Of a stretch of DNA of 64,000 bases, positions 45,120-54,429 are shown in pieces (position 1 is the stretch's first letter; every line of letters starts with the position of its first letter). Made by a program: the position numbers and the translations under genes. The stretch is from Candidatus Stoquefichus sp. SB1 (GTDB lineage Bacteria; Bacillota_I; Bacilli_A; Erysipelotrichales; Coprobacillaceae). The notes under the pieces were generated by a model. It was given only the letters and a program-made list of their open reading frames with translations, was not told the DNA's origin and did no database searches. The stretch spans positions 713,747 to 777,746 of the forward strand of contig NZ_LN852694.1 of the NCBI RefSeq assembly GCF_001244545.1. The letters run 5' to 3'.

Positions 45120-45740
45120 TTACGGTGTAATTATAAAATAAGGAAAATCCCAGATACTATCAATATGATTCCAAAGTTTCTTAAACTTTGTTATTTCAGT
45201 TTTACGGTTATATATTAAACCTGATTGATCTTTACAATTTGCTAAATAATCGAGACTTTCAGCAAAATAGAAATAATCTTTATCATAACCGACAATAGGA
45301 ACATAATGCGTAGCATGAGGATTATCATAAGGTTCTTCGACATGGATAAAAACAATCACTGGTGCACCTTTGGCAATTTCAGATTTAAGACCATCAATCG
45401 TACCATTTACAACATATTCTGCTTGATACCCTTGACTTTTAAAGAATTCAGTCACACCAGCTGGTCGGACTCCACCACTCGAGAGTTTACCAGGAAAAGT
45501 TTCAAATAGTTTTAATCCTTCTGCTTCCTGGCCGTAGTAACGCAAAAGGTATGCAGATGAAAAAGCTGCACATTCTAAACCAGGTTGATAATCAAAATAA
45601 TTGTCTGTCTTTATCATATATGAGTCTGGATAGTTTGATATTTGAGATGAGTTCTCAGAATGTGTCTTTGGTAAAAGAAGTAAACAAATAGAAACAATAA
45701 ATATAATAATAGTACCTAGAATTGCTATTCTTTTCTTCAT
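45120..45740 (-). CDS. Membrane-anchored or secreted C39-like cysteine peptidase
   Basis: This 206-residue protein has an N-terminal hydrophobic segment (residues 5-23) that would serve as signal or anchor. A papain-like C39 domain follows: YQPGLECAAFSSAYLLRYYG with candidate catalytic Cys57, and HYVPIVGYDKDYFYFAES with the histidine. Related proteins are stand-alone C39-like peptidases of unknown target. The start follows GGAGGATAT on the minus strand. It is a single gene, so it is not evidently part of a bacteriocin exporter. Confidence 0.82.
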   Translation of the reverse strand: MKKRIAILGTIIIFIVSICLLLLPKTHSENSSQISNYPDSYMIKTDNYFDYQPGLECAAFSSAYLLRYYGQEAEGLKLFETFPGKLSSGGVRPAGVTEFFKSQGYQAEYVVNGTIDGLKSEIAKGAPVIVFIHVEEPYDNPHATHYVPIVGYDKDYFYFAESLDYLANCKDQSGLIYNRKTEITKFKKLWNHIDSIWDFPYFIITP

Positions 45741-46013
45741 AGAATATCCTCCATATTATTTTCATCATTATTATAACATAAATCATTTAAAGATATGTTA
45801 TTTAGAATAAGCAGCAATAACATAATATAGATAGTATAAATGAGCAATAAACCAACAGGATATTTTTAATAAATAGAAACAAGTATATAAAAATATTTTT
45901 TAATTTATTAATTACAGTTATAATGAATTGAAATAAACTTTTAAAAAGATTTTAATTTAAGGATTTTTTAATAATTGATTCTTTATAATGAAGTTGGATA
46001 AAGGAGAGAGATT

Positions 46014-48395
46014 ATGTTATTACAAATACTCAAAAAAGATATGATGAAAAGAAAAGGTGTCAATATGATCCTATTTCTCTTTATCACATTATCAACAGTT
46101 TTTTTAGCAAGCAGTATCAATAATATTATGGTCATCAGTTCAGCAGTTGATTATTATATGGATTATGCTCATGTGCCAGATGTTAATATCATTATGAATT
46201 CAAAAGAGGATATTCATAAGATTAATGATTGGCTAGATCAAAAAAAGGATAAAGGAGATATTGATGATTATCAATATAATAAGATTCTTGAAATATCAGA
46301 TAAATCAGTTACTATGAAAAAAGATGGAAAAACTTCTGCTTTTGATAATAAAGGTGCGAGTCTATTCCTATCAACAGATAATGTTGATTATTGTAAGGTG
46401 TTTGATACAGAGGGAAAAAATATTCATCTTCAAAAAGGAGAAATTGCAATTTCTGTCAATATTCAAGATAAAACCAATTTACAAGTTGGTGATTATTTGA
46501 TTATTCATCAAAATGGTATTGAAAAAGAATTAATGATAAAAGCCATTGTTAAAGATGCTGCTTATGGTAGTGATATGGTTGGCATGATTCGATTTATGTT
46601 AAGTCAAGAAGACTATAATGATTATGAAAAAGTCTCATCTCAGCTTGGGCTATATTATATCAATTCTGATTTAGGTTCAAAGATTGCTGATCAAATGAAT
46701 AATGAAGGTTTTCAAGGGATTATGAATACGATTACGATTGATACGTATAAACTGGTTTATTCTTTTGATATGATTATGGCAGGATTGCTTATCTTAATTG
46801 GTGTATGTTTGATTTTAATTGCTTTACTTGTATTAAGATTTACACTTGTCTTCTCATTAGAAGAACAATATCAGGAAATAGGCATATTAAAGGCGATTGG
46901 TTTACGAAATTATGCGATTAAGAAAATATATTTGGTTAAATATCTAGCAATTGTTATTGTGGGATCAACAATAGGGGCTTTTATCAGTGTCCCTGTCAGT
47001 CAAATGATGATTGAGAGTGTTAATAAAAATATGATTATGGCAAGCAGTGAATTGAATATTGGTATCAATATCTTATGTGCTTTATTTATTATTGGGTTAG
47101 TGTTGGCATTTTGTTATTTGTGTACAAGAAAGCTAAATAAAGTTTCAGCAATTACAGCTATACGTGGAGGTTATACGGGCGAACGATTCCATAATGGAAG
47201 AGGGATAAGTTTATCACGTTTTTCTCATTTACCAGTTTCACTCTATCTTGGTTTGAATGATATCACAAGTCATGTAACACGCTATATTGTCTTAATTATT
47301 ACTTTCTGTATCAGTTTTATTTTAATTACGATTCCTTTAAATACAATTAATACAATGAATAGTTCTGAAATGGTTAGGAAGTTTCAACTTGATCCTGACA
47401 CATCAGTCTGTGTTCGTAAAATAGAAGAAGGAGAATCAGAAAAATATAATAATTCTAAAACATTAATGGAAGGTGTCAAAAGACTTCAACATGAGATGAA
47501 AGAGAAAGGGTATGAAGCTCAAATGACAGCTTTACCTATTTACTTTATCAGTTATGAAACAAAGGATTCAACAACGAAAAACAATATTATGTCTATTCAG
47601 GTTTTGGGAAAAGAACGCTCATATGCTGAATATAGTGAAGGAAAAGCACCGATGCTGGAAAATGAAATTGCTTTTTCTCAAACAATTATGAAAGAAAATT
47701 CATGGGTTATTGGAGACTATGTGAGTGCGACAATTAATGGCGAAAAGAAAGATTTTGTGATTACAGGAGCATATAGTGACTATATGCAGTTAGGGAAAAG
47801 TGCTCGTTTAAATCCATTAGTGAATTGCGAAAAAGAAATGATGTTTGACTATTGGGCCATTATGGTTGATCTTGATATAGATAAGTCACAAAGTGAAGTT
47901 GCCAAAATGATGCAAACAGAATTTCCAAATTATGAATGGCGTACAGTTCAAGACATGGTTAATCAAAATGTTGGTGGTATTCAAGATATGTTATCGCAAT
48001 TCTTATTACCAATGACAGGTCTTTTGTGTGCGGTGATTATGTTAATAACATTATTGATGGAAAAATTGTTTATCACACGTGAAAAAGGTGAGATTGCAAT
48101 GATGAAAAGTGTTGGCTTTAGACAAGCAACAATTCGTCATTGGCAGTTGATGCGTATGATCTTTGTTGCTTTTGTTTCAATGATTATATCTATTCCATTG
48201 TCATTAATCAGTAATCAGTATTTACTAAAGCCAATCTTTGCGATTATGGGTGCCGATGTTGCGATTCAAGTGAATCCATTACAAGCTTATTTGATTTATC
48301 CTGGTATCTTATTGATTGGTATTATGGTTGCAACTGCAATCGCAACCTTTGGAGTTAAAAAAATAAATATTCGTGAAATGAATAATTTAGAATAG
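46014..48395 (+). CDS. FtsX-like ABC transporter permease
   Basis: This 793-residue permease has an N-terminal membrane segment (about 18-38), a large extracytoplasmic part (about 40-245) and two FtsX-type membrane clusters. These lie near residues 250-400 and 660-790, with LEEQYQEIGILKAIGLRNY and REKGEIAMMKSVGFRQA as the matching coupling loops. Together with the next gene it forms a MacB-like or peptide-antibiotic exporter. It is followed by a response regulator and sensor kinase, the usual arrangement for sensing and expelling antimicrobial peptides. Confidence 0.9.
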   Translation: MLLQILKKDMMKRKGVNMILFLFITLSTVFLASSINNIMVISSAVDYYMDYAHVPDVNIIMNSKEDIHKINDWLDQKKDKGDIDDYQYNKILEISDKSVTMKKDGKTSAFDNKGASLFLSTDNVDYCKVFDTEGKNIHLQKGEIAISVNIQDKTNLQVGDYLIIHQNGIEKELMIKAIVKDAAYGSDMVGMIRFMLSQEDYNDYEKVSSQLGLYYINSDLGSKIADQMNNEGFQGIMNTITIDTYKLVYSFDMIMAGLLILIGVCLILIALLVLRFTLVFSLEEQYQEIGILKAIGLRNYAIKKIYLVKYLAIVIVGSTIGAFISVPVSQMMIESVNKNMIMASSELNIGINILCALFIIGLVLAFCYLCTRKLNKVSAITAIRGGYTGERFHNGRGISLSRFSHLPVSLYLGLNDITSHVTRYIVLIITFCISFILITIPLNTINTMNSSEMVRKFQLDPDTSVCVRKIEEGESEKYNNSKTLMEGVKRLQHEMKEKGYEAQMTALPIYFISYETKDSTTKNNIMSIQVLGKERSYAEYSEGKAPMLENEIAFSQTIMKENSWVIGDYVSATINGEKKDFVITGAYSDYMQLGKSARLNPLVNCEKEMMFDYWAIMVDLDIDKSQSEVAKMMQTEFPNYEWRTVQDMVNQNVGGIQDMLSQFLLPMTGLLCAVIMLITLLMEKLFITREKGEIAMMKSVGFRQATIRHWQLMRMIFVAFVSMIISIPLSLISNQYLLKPIFAIMGADVAIQVNPLQAYLIYPGILLIGIMVATAIATFGVKKINIREMNNLE

Positions 48396-48407
48396 GAGAG
48401 AATCAGA

Positions 48408-49178
48408 ATGGAAAGTTTAAAAGTTTCAAACTTATGTAAAACATATATCGTGAATAAACGTCAAAATAATGTTTTAAGAAATGTCAATTTAGAAATTAAA
48501 AGTGGTGAAATGGTGGCGGTCATGGGGCCATCAGGCTCTGGAAAAACCACATTATTATATACAGTGAGCGGAATGGATGAAGCAAGTGCAGGTAAAGTCG
48601 ATTTCTTTGGGAAAGAATTAACCAACTTAAAAGCCAATGAAATGAGTGATTTGCGTTTACAAGAGATGGGATTTGTTTTCCAGCAAATGTATATGCTGAA
48701 AAATTTATCAGTTTATGATAATATTATATTACCAGCATATCAGGCGTCTCATGATCATAAGACATCTTCACGTCATGAAATCAAAGAGCGTGCGAAAATG
48801 TTAATGCAAAAACTAGGTATCAGTGATGTTGCGGATAATGCGGTTACCGAAGTCTCTGGTGGTCAATTACAACGTGCTTGTATTTGTAGAAGTTTAATCA
48901 ATCAACCTAAAATTATCTTTGCTGATGAACCAACAGGTGCTTTAAATAAACAAAATTCAATTGATGTGATGCGTGAATTAACAAATATTAATGCTGAAGG
49001 AACAAGTATTATGCTTGTAACCCATGATATGAAAGTGGCTTCACAGTGTGAGCGAGTATTATATATTGAAGATGGAGACATTAGAGATGAAATCTCTTTA
49101 GGAAAGTATCAAGTCACTGATGATATGCGTACAAGAGAAAGAAAACTCAATGACTGGTTAATTAAGTTGGGGTGGTAA
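48408..49178 (+). CDS. ABC transporter ATP-binding protein (MacB/BceA-like)
   Basis: This 256-residue ATPase has Walker A GPSGSGKTT, the signature VSGGQLQRACICRSL and Walker B IIFADEPTGALN, plus the GALN turn typical of the LolD/MacB/BceA subgroup. It lies 12 bases after the permease and three before the response regulator, so all four genes form one operon. The substrate is unknown; bacitracin- or lantibiotic-like peptides are the usual clients of such modules. Confidence 0.95.
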   Translation: MESLKVSNLCKTYIVNKRQNNVLRNVNLEIKSGEMVAVMGPSGSGKTTLLYTVSGMDEASAGKVDFFGKELTNLKANEMSDLRLQEMGFVFQQMYMLKNLSVYDNIILPAYQASHDHKTSSRHEIKERAKMLMQKLGISDVADNAVTEVSGGQLQRACICRSLINQPKIIFADEPTGALNKQNSIDVMRELTNINAEGTSIMLVTHDMKVASQCERVLYIEDGDIRDEISLGKYQVTDDMRTRERKLNDWLIKLGW

Positions 49179-49181
49179 AAC

Positions 49182-49862
49182 ATGAAAGACATTTTACTTG
49201 TCGAAGACAATCAAGAATTAGCAGAATTAATCCAAGCCTTTCTACGTAAGGAAGGCTTTTCCTACTATCATGCATTATCCTCTGAAAAGGCCTTTGTTTG
49301 GTTGAAATCACATCATCCTCAAGTGATTGTTTTAGATATTATGTTGCCTGGTCAAGATGGATATGCATTATGTCAATCTGTACGTCAAACAAGTGATGTT
49401 CCAATTTTGATGATGAGTGCGAAATCAGCGAAATCAGATAAATTAATGGGCTTTGAATTAGGGGCAGATGATTATATGGAAAAACCAATTGATCCAGATA
49501 TTTTATGTGCAAAAATACGTGCTATCCTTTCAAGACATGCAAAAGAGAAAACAAAAGATTCCATCGTTCGTTCAGGTTCTCTTTGTATAGATGCCGCTGC
49601 GCATAAAGTTTTTCTTAAAAATAAATTGCTTGATTTAAATGTGAAAGAGTATGAGTTATTGATGTTGTTTATAGAAAATACTGGAAAGACATTGCATAAA
49701 GATTATCTTTTTAACCAAATATGGGGTATGCATAGTGAGAGTGAGAATCAAACTTTGACAGTGCATATCAAAATGTTACGTTCTAAAATTGAAGAAGATT
49801 CACGTCATCCCAAGCGTATTCAAACGGTTTGGGGTATAGGGTATCGTTATGAAGAAGTATAA
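49182..49862 (+). CDS. OmpR/PhoB family response regulator
   Basis: This 226-residue protein has a receiver domain (LVEDNQELAEL, phospho-acceptor in VIVLDIMLPG, and MSAKSAKSDK with the conserved lysine). A winged-helix DNA-binding domain follows (about 130-226, ending VWGIGYRYEEV). It overlaps the sensor kinase gene by 14 bases. It is expected to control the ABC genes upstream in the same operon, giving positive feedback on exposure to the substrate. Confidence 0.95.
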   Translation: MKDILLVEDNQELAELIQAFLRKEGFSYYHALSSEKAFVWLKSHHPQVIVLDIMLPGQDGYALCQSVRQTSDVPILMMSAKSAKSDKLMGFELGADDYMEKPIDPDILCAKIRAILSRHAKEKTKDSIVRSGSLCIDAAAHKVFLKNKLLDLNVKEYELLMLFIENTGKTLHKDYLFNQIWGMHSESENQTLTVHIKMLRSKIEEDSRHPKRIQTVWGIGYRYEEV

Positions 49863-51120
49863 TCGTATCATTCTTTGTTCAATTTTGCTTTATCTTTTGG
49901 TTGCTGCTGGTTTAGCGAGCTTTCTTTTTCATGCTGAAAACCAAAAGGATCATTCTTATCGTGTAGAGGCAAATCGTATTTTGACAAAACTAGAAAATGA
50001 TGAATCAATTGATAAGATAAATCTTGCAGAATACGAGACAATTTGGAAACTTGATTTTTTAAGTAAAGAAGTTCATAATCAGGAAACTATCAAAAGTTTT
50101 TTTCAAGAAGACAATACCAATAACATTTACATCCAACCTTTTTATATCAATAACGATTTAAAGGGATATATCAAGTTTATCTATCAAATACCAGGTTTTA
50201 ATGTGCAAAATATATTTGTGCTTTCAGAGATATGTTTATTGGTTTTAGAAATCTTTATTATGATTATTTTGATATATATGAAGAAAAAAGTCGTTGAGCC
50301 ATTTCAACGTTTAAGTGAATTACCAGTTCAACTTGCTAAAGGGCATTTAAAAGGTCCTGTCAAAGAAGAAAAGAGCCGATATCTAGGAAAATTTATGTGG
50401 GGAATGGGACAGTTAAAAGATTCGCTTGACACTTCTCGACAAAGACAGATTGAACTTATGAAAGAACAAAAGACAATGTTATTATCACTTTCTCATGATA
50501 TTAAGACTCCTTTGAATCTTATAAAACTTTACAGTAAAGCATTGGAAGAAGATATTTATACTCAGGAACAAGATAAAAGAAACGCTATGCATCAAATAGG
50601 TGAAAAGAGTCATGAAATAGAAAAATACGTTGAAGAAATTATTCAATCTTCTCGAGAAGACATTCTTGATTTACCTGTTCATAATTCTGAATTTTATCTT
50701 CAAGATCTTTTATACAAAGTGATTCATGTGTATGCTGAACAATGTGCACTCAGACATATTGATTTAAAGATTGGTGATTTTGAAAATCGTCTGTTAAAAG
50801 GTGATATTGAAAGATGTCAAGAAGTCTTAGAAAATCTATTTGAAAATGCTTTTAAGTATGGTGATGGAGGTCGCATTGAAATATCTTTTTACGAAGAAGA
50901 TTATTGTCAATTGATTCGCTTGTTTAGTTCTGGTTCAACCGTTACTGATAATGAATTTAATCATATTTTTGAAAGTTTCTTTAGAGGTTCAAATGCTCAA
51001 GGAATAAAAGGGAGTGGACTTGGGTTATATATTTGTAAAGAATTAATGCAAAAGATGGATGGTGCTATTTTTGCTGAAAAGTGTGAAGATGGAATGGCAT
51101 TTATCATGGTTTTAAGATAG
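49849..51120 (+). CDS. Sensor histidine kinase
   Basis: This 423-residue kinase has two membrane segments (about 6-27 and 123-145) around a small extracellular sensor, then a HAMP-like part. The phospho-acceptor histidine is in SLSHDIKTPLNLIKLYSKAL, the N box in LENLFENAFKYG, and the G2 box in IKGSGLGLYICKEL. The G1 box is weak (LFSSGSTVTDNEFNHIFE instead of DxGxG), as in several related kinases. It ends three bases before a convergent gene with no room for a hairpin terminator. Confidence 0.92.
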   Translation: MKKYNRIILCSILLYLLVAAGLASFLFHAENQKDHSYRVEANRILTKLENDESIDKINLAEYETIWKLDFLSKEVHNQETIKSFFQEDNTNNIYIQPFYINNDLKGYIKFIYQIPGFNVQNIFVLSEICLLVLEIFIMIILIYMKKKVVEPFQRLSELPVQLAKGHLKGPVKEEKSRYLGKFMWGMGQLKDSLDTSRQRQIELMKEQKTMLLSLSHDIKTPLNLIKLYSKALEEDIYTQEQDKRNAMHQIGEKSHEIEKYVEEIIQSSREDILDLPVHNSEFYLQDLLYKVIHVYAEQCALRHIDLKIGDFENRLLKGDIERCQEVLENLFENAFKYGDGGRIEISFYEEDYCQLIRLFSSGSTVTDNEFNHIFESFFRGSNAQGIKGSGLGLYICKELMQKMDGAIFAEKCEDGMAFIMVLR

Positions 51121-51123
51121 GAT

Positions 51124-52737
51124 TTAAAATAGTTTTGTGTTGTTATAATATTCTTTTATCTGTTCTTTTTGTAACTTTATTAAGGCATTAATTTTATAAC
51201 TCTCATCATATATTTCATTTAACAGATTTAACCACTTTTGACTTAGATATTTGTCAAATATTTTGTCTGTTATTTTTTTCTCCTTATAATATAACTCGCT
51301 TTTAGTATACTGAGTTTCAGAAAGAACTTGATGTCCAAATTCATCAATATCTTCTATTATAGGATAATAATTATCAACTATCCTATAATATTCTAAGGCT
51401 TTAATTGCTTTATTTATTTTGTTTTCTAAATCAGTTAAATCTATTTTTAAATTGTATATATTATTGATATATGATTTTAAAAATTCTAAGTCATTTTTAC
51501 TTTTTTTTAGAATATTGTTACAGTCATATAACATTATATCTGGTGCTTTAGGAAGGCAATAGTACAACTCAGTTCTTTCAATCATATCATATTCAAGGAT
51601 ATCAAAATTTATATAGTCAGATATATCTAATTTTTTTTGATAAATTTCTTTTAAATTTAATATTGAATTATATAATTTTTTCATATTTTCTTTTTTCTTA
51701 TTACTATAAATTTGATAAATTAAAATAATCAAACCAGTTAATAGTCCACTGGCTATACTTAAAAAAATCGACATTATAATTTGATTTTTAAGTTCTAAAA
51801 AAGCACAAATAAAAGAAAGAATAATGAGGGATATAATAATGATTAAAAAATATTTAGTAAGTAAATAGTTTTGTTTAAATTCATATAGACTTGGCGTTTT
51901 CTTGTGTTGTATGATAGTCTGATTTCTAGTTAGTCTTTTTACATTGGTGCACCCATCTTTTATATCGTTATATATGTTATTCCACTCTATTTGATACATG
52001 GCAATAATGGTTATTAATAAAGCGTTAATTAGTATTGAATTTTCTTCTGATAGAGATGCATTTGTCCAAAAAATATATACATAATAACTAAAATATAGTA
52101 AGAAATAAAGAAAATATACATAATTTTTTAAATCATTTTTATCTATCTTTTTTTCCATTGATATTGTATCTAAACTAAAAAAATATTTACTAATTTTATC
52201 ACATGCTTGCACACCAGTTAAATAGTATATTGCCATAAAAAGAACAATGTTTATATATAAAACTATGTACAAATTATTATTTAATAGTACATTAAATAAT
52301 GTACTATTAAATAGATTTATAGTTACTATTAAGGCCATTAAAGTATAAATGCATGCTAATACAAATATTAAAAAACCTTTCTTTAATATAATTGTAAAAA
52401 CAATCGCCATCACTGTGCAAATAGCAAATAATAACTGCATCATAGGTGTATTACTATAAACTACAGTAATAAATATTAATATACAAATTATCGTAAAAAA
52501 TATTTTTGATTGAATTAATTTGAGATTTAGCGAGAAAACTATTAATAGAATACCAAAATAACTTACAATTGATAAATATGAATATGTCATAAATAAAGTT
52601 TCTATTTCTTTTGGAGAATAAATTCTATTAAAAATAAATGTTCCACTAAGAAACATTATTATACCACATAAAATACAAATTATATTCTTCTTCATTTTAT
52701 TATTCTGGTTGAAATAATTAGAAAATTTATCGTTCAT
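51124..52737 (-). CDS. Large hypothetical membrane protein
   Basis: I do not recognise this 537-residue protein. It has about eight hydrophobic segments in residues 15-250, two more near 290-345, and then a long polar, probably coiled-coil cytoplasmic region (about 345-537). There are no transporter signatures that I can name. It is noticeably more AT-rich, and richer in Ile, Asn and Lys, than the neighbouring operons. It stands alone on the minus strand between two plus-strand operons. Foreign origin is likely. The start follows TAGGAGGGAAT. Confidence 0.7.
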   Translation of the reverse strand: MNDKFSNYFNQNNKMKKNIICILCGIIMFLSGTFIFNRIYSPKEIETLFMTYSYLSIVSYFGILLIVFSLNLKLIQSKIFFTIICILIFITVVYSNTPMMQLLFAICTVMAIVFTIILKKGFLIFVLACIYTLMALIVTINLFNSTLFNVLLNNNLYIVLYINIVLFMAIYYLTGVQACDKISKYFFSLDTISMEKKIDKNDLKNYVYFLYFLLYFSYYVYIFWTNASLSEENSILINALLITIIAMYQIEWNNIYNDIKDGCTNVKRLTRNQTIIQHKKTPSLYEFKQNYLLTKYFLIIIISLIILSFICAFLELKNQIIMSIFLSIASGLLTGLIILIYQIYSNKKKENMKKLYNSILNLKEIYQKKLDISDYINFDILEYDMIERTELYYCLPKAPDIMLYDCNNILKKSKNDLEFLKSYINNIYNLKIDLTDLENKINKAIKALEYYRIVDNYYPIIEDIDEFGHQVLSETQYTKSELYYKEKKITDKIFDKYLSQKWLNLLNEIYDESYKINALIKLQKEQIKEYYNNTKLF

Positions 52738-53017
52738 TTTAAATTCCCTCCTAATAGATTATATCAAAATAGTTATTGAATAACATCTTCTTTTTAAAGT
52801 GTGAAATATAATAATTATAAAATTCAATATTAATTTAACTCTTTGTTTGCATGAATAGTCTCTTTTTAGTATGAAAATTCTTATTTATAAGTTTCATAGA
52901 CATTTATAAATGTTAAAAATCATTTTATATAAGCTCTATTTTCCAATCTAAATATAAATTTATTATATCTAATTATTAGAAATATTATTAACTTAACAAA
53001 TAATATATAAATAAAGA

Positions 53018-53076
53018 GCTAATTATAATTGACGGCTAATGAATATTAGCTTATAATAAAGCTAACAAGTATTAGC
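53018..53076 (+). promoter_or_regulatory. Self-regulated TetR promoter with two or three palindromic operators
   Basis: The promoter TTGACG (53029-53034), 17-base spacer, TATAAT (53052-53057) is overlapped by operators. Box 1 (GCTAAT, GAAT, ATTAGC; 53035-53050) is a perfect palindrome filling the spacer. Box 2 (GCTAAC, AAGT, ATTAGC; 53061-53076) lies just downstream of the -10. A weaker third box (GCTAAT, TATA, ATTGAC; 53018-53033) overlaps the -35. Binding by the TetR protein encoded 18 bases downstream would block the polymerase. The rest of the 52738-53093 gap is AT-rich and shows nothing else. Confidence 0.85.
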
Positions 53077-53093
53077 CTAAGGAGGGGTGTTAA

Positions 53094-53729
53094 ATGAATG
53101 AAGAATTAACAACAAAACAAAAAATTAGAGATCAAGCTTTGAATTTATTTTCAACTAAGGGATTTGAAAGTGTCAGTGTAGCTGAAATTGCAAGTGCTGT
53201 TGGCATAAAAGCTCCATCATTATACAAACATTATGCAAGTAAACAAAAAATTTTGGAAGCCATTGTTGAAGAGATGAATAATCGTTATCATCAATATGTA
53301 TCTTCAATGCAAATGGATGGGAGCCATGCTTCAAAAGATGTTCCTCTCTTTTTAAATATTGATGAAGAGCGTTTAATTGAGATGGGGAAGGGCATGTTTC
53401 TTTTCTTTTTACATGATGAATATACGAAGCAATTTCGTAAACTTTTAACGATTGAACAATTTCATAATCCTGAATTAGGAGAGATGCTTAAACAACAATA
53501 TATGATTGAACCTTTACTTTATCAAGAAGTTATCTTTGGACAATTAGTTCATACCCAATTTTTTAAATCCTTAGATTCACAAATTACAGCACTCCATTTT
53601 TATGCCCCATTACGTCTTTTGATAGAGTTATGTGATGTCGAACCAACCAAAGAAGCAGAAGCACTTGTGATGTTAGAACGTCATATTCGCCAGTTTAATC
53701 AACTTTATCGATTAGAAAGCAAGTGCTAG
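53094..53729 (+). CDS. TetR family transcriptional regulator
   Basis: This 211-residue protein has the TetR DNA-binding helices (KIRDQALNLFSTKGFESVSV, AEIASAVGIKAPSLYKHYAS, residues about 9-55) and an unrelated C-terminal ligand domain. It starts 18 bases after a double palindromic operator, with AAGGAGGGG as ribosome site, and is surely autoregulated. It ends one base before the flavodoxin-like gene, so three genes form one operon. Confidence 0.95.
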   Translation: MNEELTTKQKIRDQALNLFSTKGFESVSVAEIASAVGIKAPSLYKHYASKQKILEAIVEEMNNRYHQYVSSMQMDGSHASKDVPLFLNIDEERLIEMGKGMFLFFLHDEYTKQFRKLLTIEQFHNPELGEMLKQQYMIEPLLYQEVIFGQLVHTQFFKSLDSQITALHFYAPLRLLIELCDVEPTKEAEALVMLERHIRQFNQLYRLESKC

Positions 53730-53730
53730 T

Positions 53731-54429
53731 ATGAAAGTGACAATCATTCATGGACAAAATCATAAGGAATCTTCTTACCATGCTGGACGATTTTTTATAG
53801 AACAATTAAATGATGTTGAAGATATTCATGAATTTTTCTTACCAAAAGATTTACCTGCCTTTTGCATGGGATGTTATCGTTGTATGCATGAAGGTGAAGA
53901 CCATTGTCCACACTATCAATATTTAAAACCAATAACCAAAGCAATTGAATCATCAGATTTATTAATTTTTACAACACCTGTTTATTGTCTCCATGTTTCA
54001 GCATCTATGAAAGCTTTATTAGATCATTACTTTACTTGGTGGTATACTCATCGTCCTAAAGCAATCATGTATAAGAAACAAGCTATTATTATTTCATCTG
54101 GTGCAGGAGCAGGGATGAAAAGCACTATAAAAGATATCAAAACGAGTTTATCACATTGGGGAATTTCAAATATAAAAACATGTGGTTTTCGTTCTCAAGC
54201 CATTCATTGGAACGAAGTGAATGAAAAGAATAAACAAAATATTCAAAAGAAATTGATTCATATTGCCCATTCTTTAAAACAACCACATATAACAATCAAA
54301 ATCAAAATAATGTTTATGATGATGCGATTTATGCAAATTAAAAAATGGTCAGCTTGTCAGAAAGATTATGATTATTGGAAAGAACAAGGATGGTTAAACC
54401 ATAAACGTCCATGGAAATTATATGAATAG
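53731..54429 (+). CDS. Flavodoxin-fold NAD(P)H-dependent oxidoreductase
   Basis: This 232-residue protein has the FMN-binding flavodoxin-like fold: an N-terminal beta-strand with GQNHKESSYHAG for the FMN phosphate, TTPVYCLHVSASMKALLDHY and a conserved cysteine cluster FCMGCYRCMHEGEDHCPHY. Proteins of this group reduce quinones, azo compounds or metals. The four closely spaced cysteines suggest a bound iron-sulphur cluster or metal. It is the second gene of the TetR operon and overlaps the next by eight bases. Confidence 0.88.
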   Translation: MKVTIIHGQNHKESSYHAGRFFIEQLNDVEDIHEFFLPKDLPAFCMGCYRCMHEGEDHCPHYQYLKPITKAIESSDLLIFTTPVYCLHVSASMKALLDHYFTWWYTHRPKAIMYKKQAIIISSGAGAGMKSTIKDIKTSLSHWGISNIKTCGFRSQAIHWNEVNEKNKQNIQKKLIHIAHSLKQPHITIKIKIMFMMMRFMQIKKWSACQKDYDYWKEQGWLNHKRPWKLYE

